Shown: in pieces, positions 13,759-19,651 of the stretch
Layout: every line of letters starts with the position of its first letter
How positions within the stretch are numbered: position 1 is the stretch's first letter
NCBI RefSeq assembly: GCF_937958535.1
Contig: NZ_CALGNQ010000207.1
Location: forward strand, 1 to 19,651
Reading direction: 5' to 3'
Origin: an uncultured Georgenia sp.
GTDB lineage: Bacteria > Actinomycetota > Actinomycetes > Actinomycetales > Actinomycetaceae
Length of the DNA stretch: 19,651 nucleotides
Notes under the pieces: model-generated
What the model saw: only the letters and a program-made list of their open reading frames with translations
Told to the model about the DNA's origin: nothing
Database searches by the model: none
Made by a program: the position numbers and the translations under genes

Positions 13759-16352
13759 TGCTCCGGCTCACCCTCGCCCAGATGCGGCGCAGCACCGTAC
13801 GCCTGCTCGCCGCCGGGCTCGCCATCGCGATCGGGACCGCGTTCATCGCCGCCACGCTCCTCGGCTCGGCGATCATGCGGGACACCACCTACGACGCGAT
13901 GACGGCTGAGGTCGCCGGCGCCGACGTCGTCGTCGCGGGCGCCGAGGCGCCCTTCTCCCCGGGGGACCTCGCCGACGTGCGCGCACTGCCCGGCGTCTCG
14001 GTGGCCGACGGGGAGGCCGGCCTGTTCACGTCCTTCGCGGCCGGGGCCCGCGAGGACTGGGCGCCGGTGCACACCGTCCCCTCACCGGGCCTCGAGCGCA
14101 CCGAGCTGCTCGAGGGAGAGCTCCCCACCGCCACCGGGCAGGTCGCCGTCACCGCGGGGACCGCCGAGCGGCTGGAGGTGGGGCTCGGCGACATCGTGGC
14201 CACGGAGGCGGAGGTCATGCGGCCGGATGCCACCGACGAGGACTGGTTCGCGATGGTCGCGGACAAGCTCGTGGTCACCGGCATCCTCGCCGACCCGTCG
14301 CCGCTCTCCGGGTTCGGGTCGCTCGCCCTGGTGAGCGAGACGCAGCGCGACGCGTGGACGGCGGAGGCGGACACCCCGACCGCCTTCCACACCCTGCTCG
14401 TCAACACCGCCGACGGCGTGTCCGCGGACGACGTCGCCGACACCGTCGCCGAGATGTTCCCGGACGCCCTGGTCCAGACCGGGGAGCAGTACGCGCAGCA
14501 GCGCACCGCCGAGCTCACCGGCAGCACCTACCTGTTCACCGCGCTCATCCTCGCCTTCGGCGCCCTGGCGATGTTCGTCGCGGCGATCGTCATCACCAAC
14601 ACCTTCCAGGTGCTCGTCGCCCAGCGCACCCACACCCTCGCGCTGCTGCGCGCCGTCGGCGCCACCACCGGCCAGGTCCGCCGCTCCGTCCTGCTCGAGG
14701 CGCTCCTCCTCGGGACCGTCTCGGGGGTCGTCGGCCTGACGCTCGGGGTCGGGCTGGCCCAGGTCGCGCTGTGGGTGCTGCCCGACCAGGAGCTCGGCGT
14801 GCCGCTGCCCGAGACGGTGACGGTCACCCCGGCCGTGGTGCTCGTGCCGGTCGTCACCGGCGCGCTGGTCACCTGGCTCGCCGCCCTGGCACCGGCGCGG
14901 GCCGCCACCCGGGTGTCCCCGCTGGCGGCGCTGCGGCCCCCGCAGCCGCCCGACCCCCGCGGCGCCTCGCGCACCCGCGTGGTGCTCTCCGTGCTCCTCC
15001 TCGCCGTCGGGGCCGTGCTCATCGGCGGCGCCGTCGTCCTCGGCGGGAGCGACGTCTCCCCCGACACCGCCATCCTCGGCGGGCTCGCCCTCGGCGTCCT
15101 CGGCGGGTTCGTCTCCTTCGCCGGCGTCATGCTCGGGGTGGTGTTCATCGCCCCGGGTGTGGTCCGTGTGCTCGGGCGCCTCACCGCGCGTCTGGGCGGG
15201 GGGACGACGGTGCGGATCACCACTGCCAACGCCACCCGCAACCCGCGGCGGACCGCGGCGACGGCCACCGCCCTGGTCATCGGGGTCACCCTCGTCACCC
15301 TGATGTCCACCGGCGCGGTGAGCGCACGCGCCAGCCTGGACGCCCTGCTGCGGGCCCAGTTCCCGGTGGACATGCTCGTCGAGTCGACCGCGTGGGACGC
15401 CGAGACCGGCCAGATGCTCGACCTCACCCCCGCCCAGGTGGCCACGGTCCGGGAGACCGAGGGCGTGGCCGAGGTCGCCGAGGTCTCCCGGCTGTTCCTG
15501 CCGTTGAGCGACGGCGGCCCGAGCGACATGGTCCTGGAGATCCCGGTCGTGGCCGTCGACCCGGACGCCGCCGCCGGCGTGCTGCACGACGACCGCATCC
15601 TCGGCGGGCTGACGGCGACAACCGTCGTCGCCGGCCCGATGTGGGCGTCGGACATGGGCGTCGAGGAGGGCGACGTGCTCACCCTGGAGGATGTCGAGGT
15701 GACCGTCGTGCTGGCCGACGTCGGCCGGGAGGCCTACGTGTCGACCGAGCTGAGCCGGCGCCTCGTCTCCGACCCGCCCGTGTCCCAGCTGTGGGCCCGG
15801 CTCACCGACAGCAGCTCGGCCCAGACGATCACCGACGTCCAGGACCGGCTCACCGAGCTGGGCGCGACGGGCACCGACGCCCCCGAGGCCTCCACCCCCT
15901 TCGTCACCGGCCCGGCCGCCGAGCGGGCGATGTACGAGCAGGTCATCAACACCCTGCTGGCCATCGTCGTCGGGCTCCTGGGCGTGGCCGTGGTCATCGC
16001 CCTCATCGGCGTGGCGAACACGCTGTCACTGTCAGTCATCGAACGGCGCCGCGAGTCCGCGCTGCTGCGCGCGATGGGGCTGACCCGGCGCCAGTTGCGC
16101 GCGATGCTCGGCATCGAGGGCGTGCTCCTCGCGCTGACGGGGGTGCTCATCGGCATCGTCCTCGGCCTGCTCTACGGGTGGGCCGGTACGGCCGTGCTCC
16201 TCGGCCAGACCGACGAGCTGACCATCGCGGTGCCGTGGTTGCACATCGCGGCGATCGTCCTCGTCGCCGTCCTCGCCGGGCTGGCCGCCTCGGTGCTGCC
16301 CGCGCGCAGCGCGGTGCGCACCCCACCGGTCGCGGCACTGGCGACCGAGTAG
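13758..16352 (+). CDS. ABC transporter permease, two FtsX domains
   Basis: The 864-residue membrane protein has the duplicated FtsX layout. TM1 lies near residues 14-34 (LLAAGLAIAIGTAFIAATLL). A large extracytoplasmic domain (about 40-250) precedes FtsX domain 1 (about 253-395) with ALLRAVGATTGQVRRSVLLE. Two further helices are at about 411-430 and 440-470. A second short cytoplasmic/TM start follows (TATALVIGVTLVTLMSTG), then a second extracytoplasmic domain (about 520-720). FtsX domain 2 (about 722-864) has ALLRAMGLTRRQLRAMLGIE and ends PARSAVRTPPVAALATE. That gives about ten helices in total. With its ATPase it forms a mechanotransmission-type exporter or lipoprotein-release machine; the cargo is unknown. 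Transcription probably ends at the two hairpins just after the stop. Confidence 0.95.
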   Translation: MLRLTLAQMRRSTVRLLAAGLAIAIGTAFIAATLLGSAIMRDTTYDAMTAEVAGADVVVAGAEAPFSPGDLADVRALPGVSVADGEAGLFTSFAAGAREDWAPVHTVPSPGLERTELLEGELPTATGQVAVTAGTAERLEVGLGDIVATEAEVMRPDATDEDWFAMVADKLVVTGILADPSPLSGFGSLALVSETQRDAWTAEADTPTAFHTLLVNTADGVSADDVADTVAEMFPDALVQTGEQYAQQRTAELTGSTYLFTALILAFGALAMFVAAIVITNTFQVLVAQRTHTLALLRAVGATTGQVRRSVLLEALLLGTVSGVVGLTLGVGLAQVALWVLPDQELGVPLPETVTVTPAVVLVPVVTGALVTWLAALAPARAATRVSPLAALRPPQPPDPRGASRTRVVLSVLLLAVGAVLIGGAVVLGGSDVSPDTAILGGLALGVLGGFVSFAGVMLGVVFIAPGVVRVLGRLTARLGGGTTVRITTANATRNPRRTAATATALVIGVTLVTLMSTGAVSARASLDALLRAQFPVDMLVESTAWDAETGQMLDLTPAQVATVRETEGVAEVAEVSRLFLPLSDGGPSDMVLEIPVVAVDPDAAAGVLHDDRILGGLTATTVVAGPMWASDMGVEEGDVLTLEDVEVTVVLADVGREAYVSTELSRRLVSDPPVSQLWARLTDSSSAQTITDVQDRLTELGATGTDAPEASTPFVTGPAAERAMYEQVINTLLAIVVGLLGVAVVIALIGVANTLSLSVIERRRESALLRAMGLTRRQLRAMLGIEGVLLALTGVLIGIVLGLLYGWAGTAVLLGQTDELTIAVPWLHIAAIVLVAVLAGLAASVLPARSAVRTPPVAALATE

Positions 16353-16355
16353 ACT

Positions 16356-16387
16356 CGCCGGTGCCGGATGGAGGGCCGGCACCGGCG
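16356..16387 (+). terminator. Stem-loop after the ABC permease gene
   Basis: A perfect 12-bp stem (CGCCGGTGCCGG with CCGGCACCGGCG) has an 8-nt loop and starts 4 bp after the permease stop. No T-run follows, as is common in high-GC actinobacteria. It is followed immediately by a second hairpin. Confidence 0.75.
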
Positions 16388-16392
16388 CCGCC

Positions 16393-16425
16393 GGACCCCG
16401 CCGCGTCCCGGACACGGCGGGGTCC
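16393..16425 (+). terminator. Second stem-loop, ends in tcctgtcat
   Basis: The 11-bp perfect stem GGACCCCGCCG / CGGCGGGGTCC has an 11-nt loop and sits 5 bp after the first hairpin. The tandem arrangement suggests an efficient end for the ABC operon, and the stem could also stop transcription arriving from the minus-strand gene at 16546. Confidence 0.75.
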
Positions 16426-16505
16426 TGTCATGAGGGAGGGCGACGCGAGCCCCGGCGCGGCTCGGATGCCCGCGGACGGCGCGGGCTGCGGCAGGCGGTC
16501 AACGT

Positions 16506-16531
16506 CGACGCCCGGGGGCTCGACGGCGTCG
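16506..16531 (-). terminator. Weak stem-loop downstream of the small membrane protein gene
   Basis: Seven-base arms CGACGCC (16506-16512) and GGCGTCG (16525-16531) have a 12-nt loop, beginning 14 bp after the stop codon on the minus strand. It is plausible as an intrinsic terminator but short for this base composition. Confidence 0.35.
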
Positions 16532-16545
16532 TCGACGGGCCGAGC

Positions 16546-16959
16546 TCAGGCGACGGCGCGGGGCGGTCGCGTGCTGTTCGCCCACGCGACCGACGGTGGC
16601 ACGAGCAGGCCGGCCGTCACCGCCACCGGCACCGCGACGAGGAGGGCGACCACCCACCACTCCCGGCTCCCGGCCTGCGAGACCCCGGTCGCCAGGACGA
16701 GCAGCTGCCACGTGACCACCGGTCCCCGCCCCCACCGCCGGCGCTGGTGGAGCGCCCGGACGGCCGCGAGGAGCACGGCGACGAGGCTGAGGAAGATGAC
16801 GGCGAGCACCGCCGTGACGCCCGGCGCCCTCGTCCGCCCGGACAGCACCTCGAGGAGCATGCCGACGCTCAGCGCGACAAGGGCGCCGGCCTCGACGAGC
16901 ACGAGGAGGAGGGCGAGCAGAAGGGGCACGGGCGGGCGCGCGGCCTTGTCGGTGGTCAC
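16546..16959 (-). CDS. Small four-helix membrane protein, unknown function
   Basis: The 137-residue protein has a short charged start (MTTDKAARPP), then four hydrophobic segments: about 11-37 (VPLLLALLLVLVEAGALVAL), 47-69, 80-97 and 101-122. A basic linker, ALHQRRRWGRGP, lies between the second and third. I recognise no catalytic motif and no named family; similar small membrane proteins are common in actinobacteria. GTG 16959 is the most likely start: it follows GGGG within 5 nt, and a -10-like TACGCT on the minus strand (16968-16973) lies so close that the message may be nearly leaderless. It is divergent from whiB1, with a 183-bp shared control region. An alternative frame on the same strand (16499-17002) is arginine/proline-rich and looks like a shadow. 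Confidence 0.75.
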   Translation of the reverse strand: MTTDKAARPPVPLLLALLLVLVEAGALVALSVGMLLEVLSGRTRAPGVTAVLAVIFLSLVAVLLAAVRALHQRRRWGRGPVVTWQLLVLATGVSQAGSREWWVVALLVAVPVAVTAGLLVPPSVAWANSTRPPRAVA

Positions 16960-16977
16960 GGTCCCCGAGCGTACGAC

Positions 16978-17001
16978 GTGTGACTGGTGTGACGAACACC
17001 A
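16978..17001. promoter_or_regulatory. Direct repeat and 17-bp dyad in the whiB1 control region
   Basis: GTGTGAC occurs twice, 9 bp apart (16978-16984 and 16987-16993). The second copy is part of a perfect dyad, TGGTGT, GACGA, ACACCA (16985-17001). The cluster lies 142-165 bp before whiB1 and just upstream of the divergent membrane-protein start. The TGTGA word recalls half sites of CRP-type regulators, which are known to control whiB1 in mycobacteria, but the spacing does not match the full TGTGA-N6-TCACA palindrome. Confidence 0.4.
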
Positions 17002-17142
17002 CGCCCGTTCAGGAGCAGTTCACCGTCGTCTCCCTCTTGTTCGCGACGGTCCGTCGTGTGAGGGTTGATGGCAGTCATTTCCGGGCCATCCCTCCACGAT
17101 CACTCGCGGCCCGGTGCTGCGCCGAAAAGGAGTTGCCTAGCC

Positions 17143-17391
17143 ATGGACTGGCGTCACAAAGCTGCTTGCCTCACCGAGGACCCGGAGCTCTTCTTCCCGA
17201 TCGGCAACACCGGGCCCGCGCTGCTGCAGATCGAGGAGGCCAAGGCCGTCTGCCGCCGCTGCGACGTCGTGGACACCTGCCTGGAGTGGGCGATGGAGAA
17301 CGGCCAGGACGCCGGCGTGTGGGGCGGCCTGTCCGAGGACGAGCGGCGCGCGCTCAAGCGGCGCACCGCGCGCGCCCGCCGCGCCTCCTGA
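17143..17391 (+). CDS. whiB1: WhiB1-like iron-sulfur transcriptional regulator
   Basis: The 82-residue protein belongs to the Wbl family, whose [4Fe-4S] cluster reacts with nitric oxide and oxygen and which works with the primary sigma factor. The start MDWRHKAACL, the cluster ligands C9, C37, C40 and C46, the turn GVWGGLSEDERRALKRR and a basic tail (72-80) match mycobacterial WhiB1 almost along the whole length. ATG 17143 is preferred over upstream in-frame starts because AAGGAG lies about 10 nt before it and the family begins at MDWRHK. The gene is alone on its transcript, which should end at the strong hairpin 17414-17447. The neighbouring pdtaS-like gene repeats the mycobacterial whiB1-pdtaS neighbourhood. 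Confidence 0.97.
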   Translation: MDWRHKAACLTEDPELFFPIGNTGPALLQIEEAKAVCRRCDVVDTCLEWAMENGQDAGVWGGLSEDERRALKRRTARARRAS

Positions 17392-17395
17392 GCGC

Positions 17396-18112
17396 TTGAC
17401 GACACTCCCGAGCAGGCCCCCGGTGCCCGTCACGGCACCGGGGGCCTCCTCCGTCCCGGACGACGGCGGCCTGTTCTCCGGCGTCACCGACTTCGCCATC
17501 TCCCTCATGGAGACCCTCGGCGGGCCGGGCGTGGCGATCGCCATCGCCCTGGAGAACCTCTTTCCCCCGATCCCCAGCGAGGTCGTCCTCCCGCTGGCCG
17601 GGTTCACGGCCAGCCAGGGCGACCTCTCCCTCGTCGGGGTCATCCTGTGGACCGTCGCCGGCTCGCTGGTCGGTGCCCTCCTGCTCTACGGGCTGGGCGC
17701 CGGGCTCGGCATCCACCGGCTGCGCGCCATCGCCGACCGCCTCCCGCTCGTCGACGCCCACGACATCGACGACACCGAGCGGTGGTTCGCCCGCCACGGC
17801 CCCAAGGCGGTCTTCTTCGGCCGGATGCTGCCGATCTTCCGCAGCCTCATCTCCATCCCCGCGGGTATCGAGCGCATGCCGCTGCTCCGCTTCGCGGCCC
17901 TGACGACGGCGGGCTCGACGATCTGGAACACCGTGCTCGTCTGCGCCGGCTACCTGCTCGGCGAGCAGTGGCACGTCGTGGAGCAGTACACCGGCATCCT
18001 GCAGTGGGCGGTCATCGCCGCGATCGTCGGCGCGGTCGCGTGGTTCGTCTGGAGCCGCACCGGGCGCCGCGGGCGGCGCCGCCGCGAACGCGGGTCCGGG
18101 CCCTCGGCCTGA
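17396..18112 (+). CDS. DedA family membrane protein (start uncertain)
   Basis: DedA proteins are multi-helix inner-membrane proteins linked to envelope homeostasis and, in several members, to lipid-carrier or phospholipid flipping. The sequence has the family hallmarks: the re-entrant segment ALENLFPPIPSEVVLPLAGF (about 51-70) and FFGRMLPIFRSLISIPAGIERMP (about 139-161) with its conserved arginines. Terminal helices follow (TAGSTIWNTVLVCAGYLLG and WAVIAAIVGAVAWFVW) and a basic tail RRGRRRRERG. The frame is open from TTG 17396 (238 residues), but the whiB1 terminator hairpin (17414-17447) covers codons 7-18 of that version. GTG 17423 lies inside the hairpin; ATG 17507 would give 201 residues starting just before the first conserved helix. 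None has a good ribosome site. I give the longest form; the true start is probably later. Confidence 0.9.
   Translation: MTTLPSRPPVPVTAPGASSVPDDGGLFSGVTDFAISLMETLGGPGVAIAIALENLFPPIPSEVVLPLAGFTASQGDLSLVGVILWTVAGSLVGALLLYGLGAGLGIHRLRAIADRLPLVDAHDIDDTERWFARHGPKAVFFGRMLPIFRSLISIPAGIERMPLLRFAALTTAGSTIWNTVLVCAGYLLGEQWHVVEQYTGILQWAVIAAIVGAVAWFVWSRTGRRGRRRRERGSGPSA
17414..17447 (+). terminator. Strong terminator hairpin after whiB1
   Basis: A perfect 14-bp stem (AGGCCCCCGGTGCC with GGCACCGGGGGCCT) has a 6-nt loop and starts 22 bp after the whiB1 stop. It is followed by cctccgtccc with no long T-run. It is the most stable simple stem I noticed in the window. It overlaps the earliest possible codons of the DedA gene. 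Confidence 0.85.
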
Positions 18113-18161
18113 CCGGACGCGCGACCAGGTCTGCGTTCACCCCGACCCGGCGCACGAGCCG

Positions 18162-19619
18162 CTACCGGGCGTCGCCGATCCGTGCCCGGACGACGACCTC
18201 GGTCCCCCCGCCGTCCGCAGGCCTCCACTCGATCGTGCCGCCGAGCTCGCCCCGGACCAGCGTGGAGACGATCTGCGTCCCGAGACCGCCCAGGACACTG
18301 CCCTCCTCCATGCCGCGGCCGTCGTCGCGGACGGTGACCTCCAGCGCCTGGCCGTCCCGCTCCGCACTGACGACCACGGTGCCCCCCTCCCGTCCCAGCC
18401 CGTGCTGGACGGCGTTGGTGACGAGCTCGGTGAGCACCACGGCCAGCGCCGTCGCGTCGTCGGCCGGGACCTCCCCGAAGCGGCCCTGCACCTCGGTGCG
18501 CACGTGCCCCTCCCCTGCGGCGACGTCCGCCGAGAGGCGCAGCACCCGGACGAACAGGGTGTCGAAGTCGACGATCTCGTCGATGATCTGGGAGAGCATG
18601 TCGTGGACCAGCGCGATCGTGGAGACCCGGCGGATCGCGTCGCCCAGCGCACTGCGCACCTCCGGGTTGTCCGAGCGGCGGGCCTGCAGCCGCAGCACGG
18701 CGGCCACGGTCTGCAGGTTGTTCTTCACCCGGTGGTGGATCTCCCGGATGGTGGCGTCCTTGGTGAGGAGCTCGAGCTCCTGCCGCCGGACCTCGGTGAC
18801 GTCCCGGCACAGCAGCACGGCGCCCCGGCGCTGGCCGTTCTCGGTGATGGGGATGGCCCGGAAGGAGACGACGACGCCGTGGGCCTCGACCTCGGCACGC
18901 AGTGCGGCGCGGCCGGTCAGGACGAGCGGGAGGGACTCCTCCACCGAGCTGCTGCCCTCGAGCACCTCGGTGACGGCCTCGGCGAGGACCTTGCCGGTGA
19001 GGTCGCCGATGATGCCCAGGCGGTGGAAGCAGGACAGCGCGTTCGGGCTGGCGTAGAGCACCTCGCCGTCCAGGCCGAGACGGAGCAGCCCGTCACCCAC
19101 ACGCGGGGCGCCGCGGCGCGAGCCCCGGGGCGAGTCGGGCTGGGGGAACTCCCCGCGGGCGATCATGCCGCAGATGGCGTCGGCGGCCTCGACGTAGTTG
19201 AGCTCCAGCCGGCTCGACGTCCGGGTGATCCCCAGGTTCGCCTGGCGGGAGATCACCGCGATCGTCTGGCCGTCGTGGATCACCGGGATGGCGTCCTCGC
19301 GCACGGCGTGCGCCCCGATCCAGCGCGGCTCCGTGGCCCGCACCGGGACGCCCCGCTCCATCGCCTGCCGCAGCAGGCGCCGCCGCCCCGCCGGGATGAG
19401 CCGGCCCACGACGTCCTCGTAATAGACGGTCGCGCCGGTCGACGGCCGGCAGTGCGCGACGATGAGGAAGTCCTCCTCCCCCATCGGGATGCACAGGAGC
19501 AGGTCAGCGAAGGAGAGGTCGGACACGACCTGCCAGTCACCGACCAGCTGGTGGAGCCACTCGATGCTGCGCCGGTCGAGCCGGGAGCGGTCCTGGATGA
19601 GTTCGCTGAGCGTCGACAC
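18162..19619 (-). CDS. pdtaS: PdtaS-like sensor histidine kinase (GAF-PAS-HisKA_2-HATPase)
   Basis: The 485-residue soluble kinase has no membrane helix. An N-terminal GAF-like domain (about 5-150) begins MSTLSELIQDRSRLDRRSIEW and contains DLSFADLLLCIPMGEEDF and CRPSTGATVYYEDVVG. A PAS domain follows (about 173-275). The HisKA_2 dimerisation region has REIHHRVKNNLQTVAAVL, with H295/H296 as phospho-acceptor candidates. The HATPase domain carries LTELVTNAVQHG (N402), VRDDGRGM and GGLGTQIVSTLV. Mycobacterial PdtaS phosphorylates PdtaR, an ANTAR RNA-binding regulator; no such gene is in the window. The cysteine at 57 is conserved, but the position equivalent to the other redox/metal-linked cysteine (C53 in M. 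tuberculosis, from memory) is isoleucine. GTG 19619 is the start: a -10 TATGCT ends 6 nt before it, so the mRNA is probably leaderless. Its 3' end is convergent with dedA, 49 bp away. Confidence 0.93.
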   Translation of the reverse strand: MSTLSELIQDRSRLDRRSIEWLHQLVGDWQVVSDLSFADLLLCIPMGEEDFLIVAHCRPSTGATVYYEDVVGRLIPAGRRRLLRQAMERGVPVRATEPRWIGAHAVREDAIPVIHDGQTIAVISRQANLGITRTSSRLELNYVEAADAICGMIARGEFPQPDSPRGSRRGAPRVGDGLLRLGLDGEVLYASPNALSCFHRLGIIGDLTGKVLAEAVTEVLEGSSSVEESLPLVLTGRAALRAEVEAHGVVVSFRAIPITENGQRRGAVLLCRDVTEVRRQELELLTKDATIREIHHRVKNNLQTVAAVLRLQARRSDNPEVRSALGDAIRRVSTIALVHDMLSQIIDEIVDFDTLFVRVLRLSADVAAGEGHVRTEVQGRFGEVPADDATALAVVLTELVTNAVQHGLGREGGTVVVSAERDGQALEVTVRDDGRGMEEGSVLGGLGTQIVSTLVRGELGGTIEWRPADGGGTEVVVRARIGDAR

Positions 19620-19625
19620 CCCGTC

Positions 19626-19631
19626 AGCATA
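19626..19631 (-). promoter_or_regulatory. -10 element of a leaderless pdtaS transcript
   Basis: Read on the minus strand, TATGCT is followed by six bases (gacggg) and then the GTG start codon. That places the expected transcription start at or within a base of the GTG. No purine-rich ribosome site is needed or seen beyond gggg. This geometry is typical of leaderless genes in actinobacteria. The -35 region is not clear and the window ends 20 bp further on. Confidence 0.6.
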
Positions 19632-19651
19632 TGCGCGGCGCCGGGCCGCCC

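Noticed and set aside
14082..15587. Long minus-strand open frames inside the FtsX permease gene.
   Set aside because: They read as His/Gly/Asp- or Arg-rich shadows of a strongly supported membrane protein and have no ribosome sites or motifs.
16499..17002. A second minus-strand gene overlapping the small membrane protein.
   Set aside because: Its product is Arg/Pro/Ala-rich with no hydrophobic or family pattern, while the other frame gives four clean membrane helices.
18094..18118. Stem-loop between dedA and pdtaS (GTCCGG / CCGGAC).
   Set aside because: It has only 6-bp arms with a 13-nt loop overlapping the DedA stop codon, which is too weak to call a terminator.

Overview
The window is very GC-rich DNA in which nearly every third codon position is G or C. 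Genes are densely packed, GTG and TTG starts are common, and short overlaps such as ATGA and GTGA join neighbours. Together with a WhiB1-type regulator next to a PdtaS-type kinase, an actinobacterial-style NAD+-dependent ligase with internal insertions, and orphan-style NarL/LuxR two-component genes, this points to a chromosomal segment of a high-GC actinobacterium. Micrococcales is likely; a Cellulomonas- or Georgenia-like genus is my guess at low confidence. I see no rRNA, tRNA, CRISPR array, insertion sequence, integrase or phage gene.

Left part (1-4818): an 18-bp tandem minisatellite (1-192) abuts the 3' end of a minus-strand three-gene run: ligA (DNA ligase), a GNAT acetyltransferase, and a MupG/DUF871-type protein, all translationally coupled. 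Divergent from ligA is a DUF2087 regulator-like gene interrupted by an in-frame TAG; its conserved C-terminus continues in the same frame beyond the stop.

Middle left (4933-9207): a minus-strand pair consists of a HEAT-repeat protein and a MerR regulator whose effector half is itself HEAT-like. The pair lies behind a textbook MerR-type promoter (19-bp spacer holding a perfect dyad), so it is probably autoregulated. Upstream of it on the same strand is a CPH-type P1B copper ATPase (CopB-like) with a long histidine-rich N-terminus and a CsoR-like operator in front. The HEAT/MerR pair is the best candidate here for a conserved but functionally undescribed module.

Middle right (9208-12733): on the plus strand are an SRAP (YedK/HMCES) abasic-site protein, a NarL-family histidine kinase with its LuxR-type response regulator, and a RibD/DHFR-like reductase. 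Then (12734-16430) a gap with two dyads leads to a two-gene MacB/FtsX-type ABC exporter that ends in two strong hairpins.

Right part (16546-19651): a small four-helix membrane protein (minus) lies divergent from whiB1, which ends in a strong terminator hairpin. A DedA-family membrane protein follows, its likely start lying on or just after that hairpin. Convergent to it is a PdtaS-like GAF-PAS-HisKA_2 kinase that appears to be transcribed leaderless. The whiB1/pdtaS neighbourhood matches the arrangement known in mycobacteria, with dedA inserted between.
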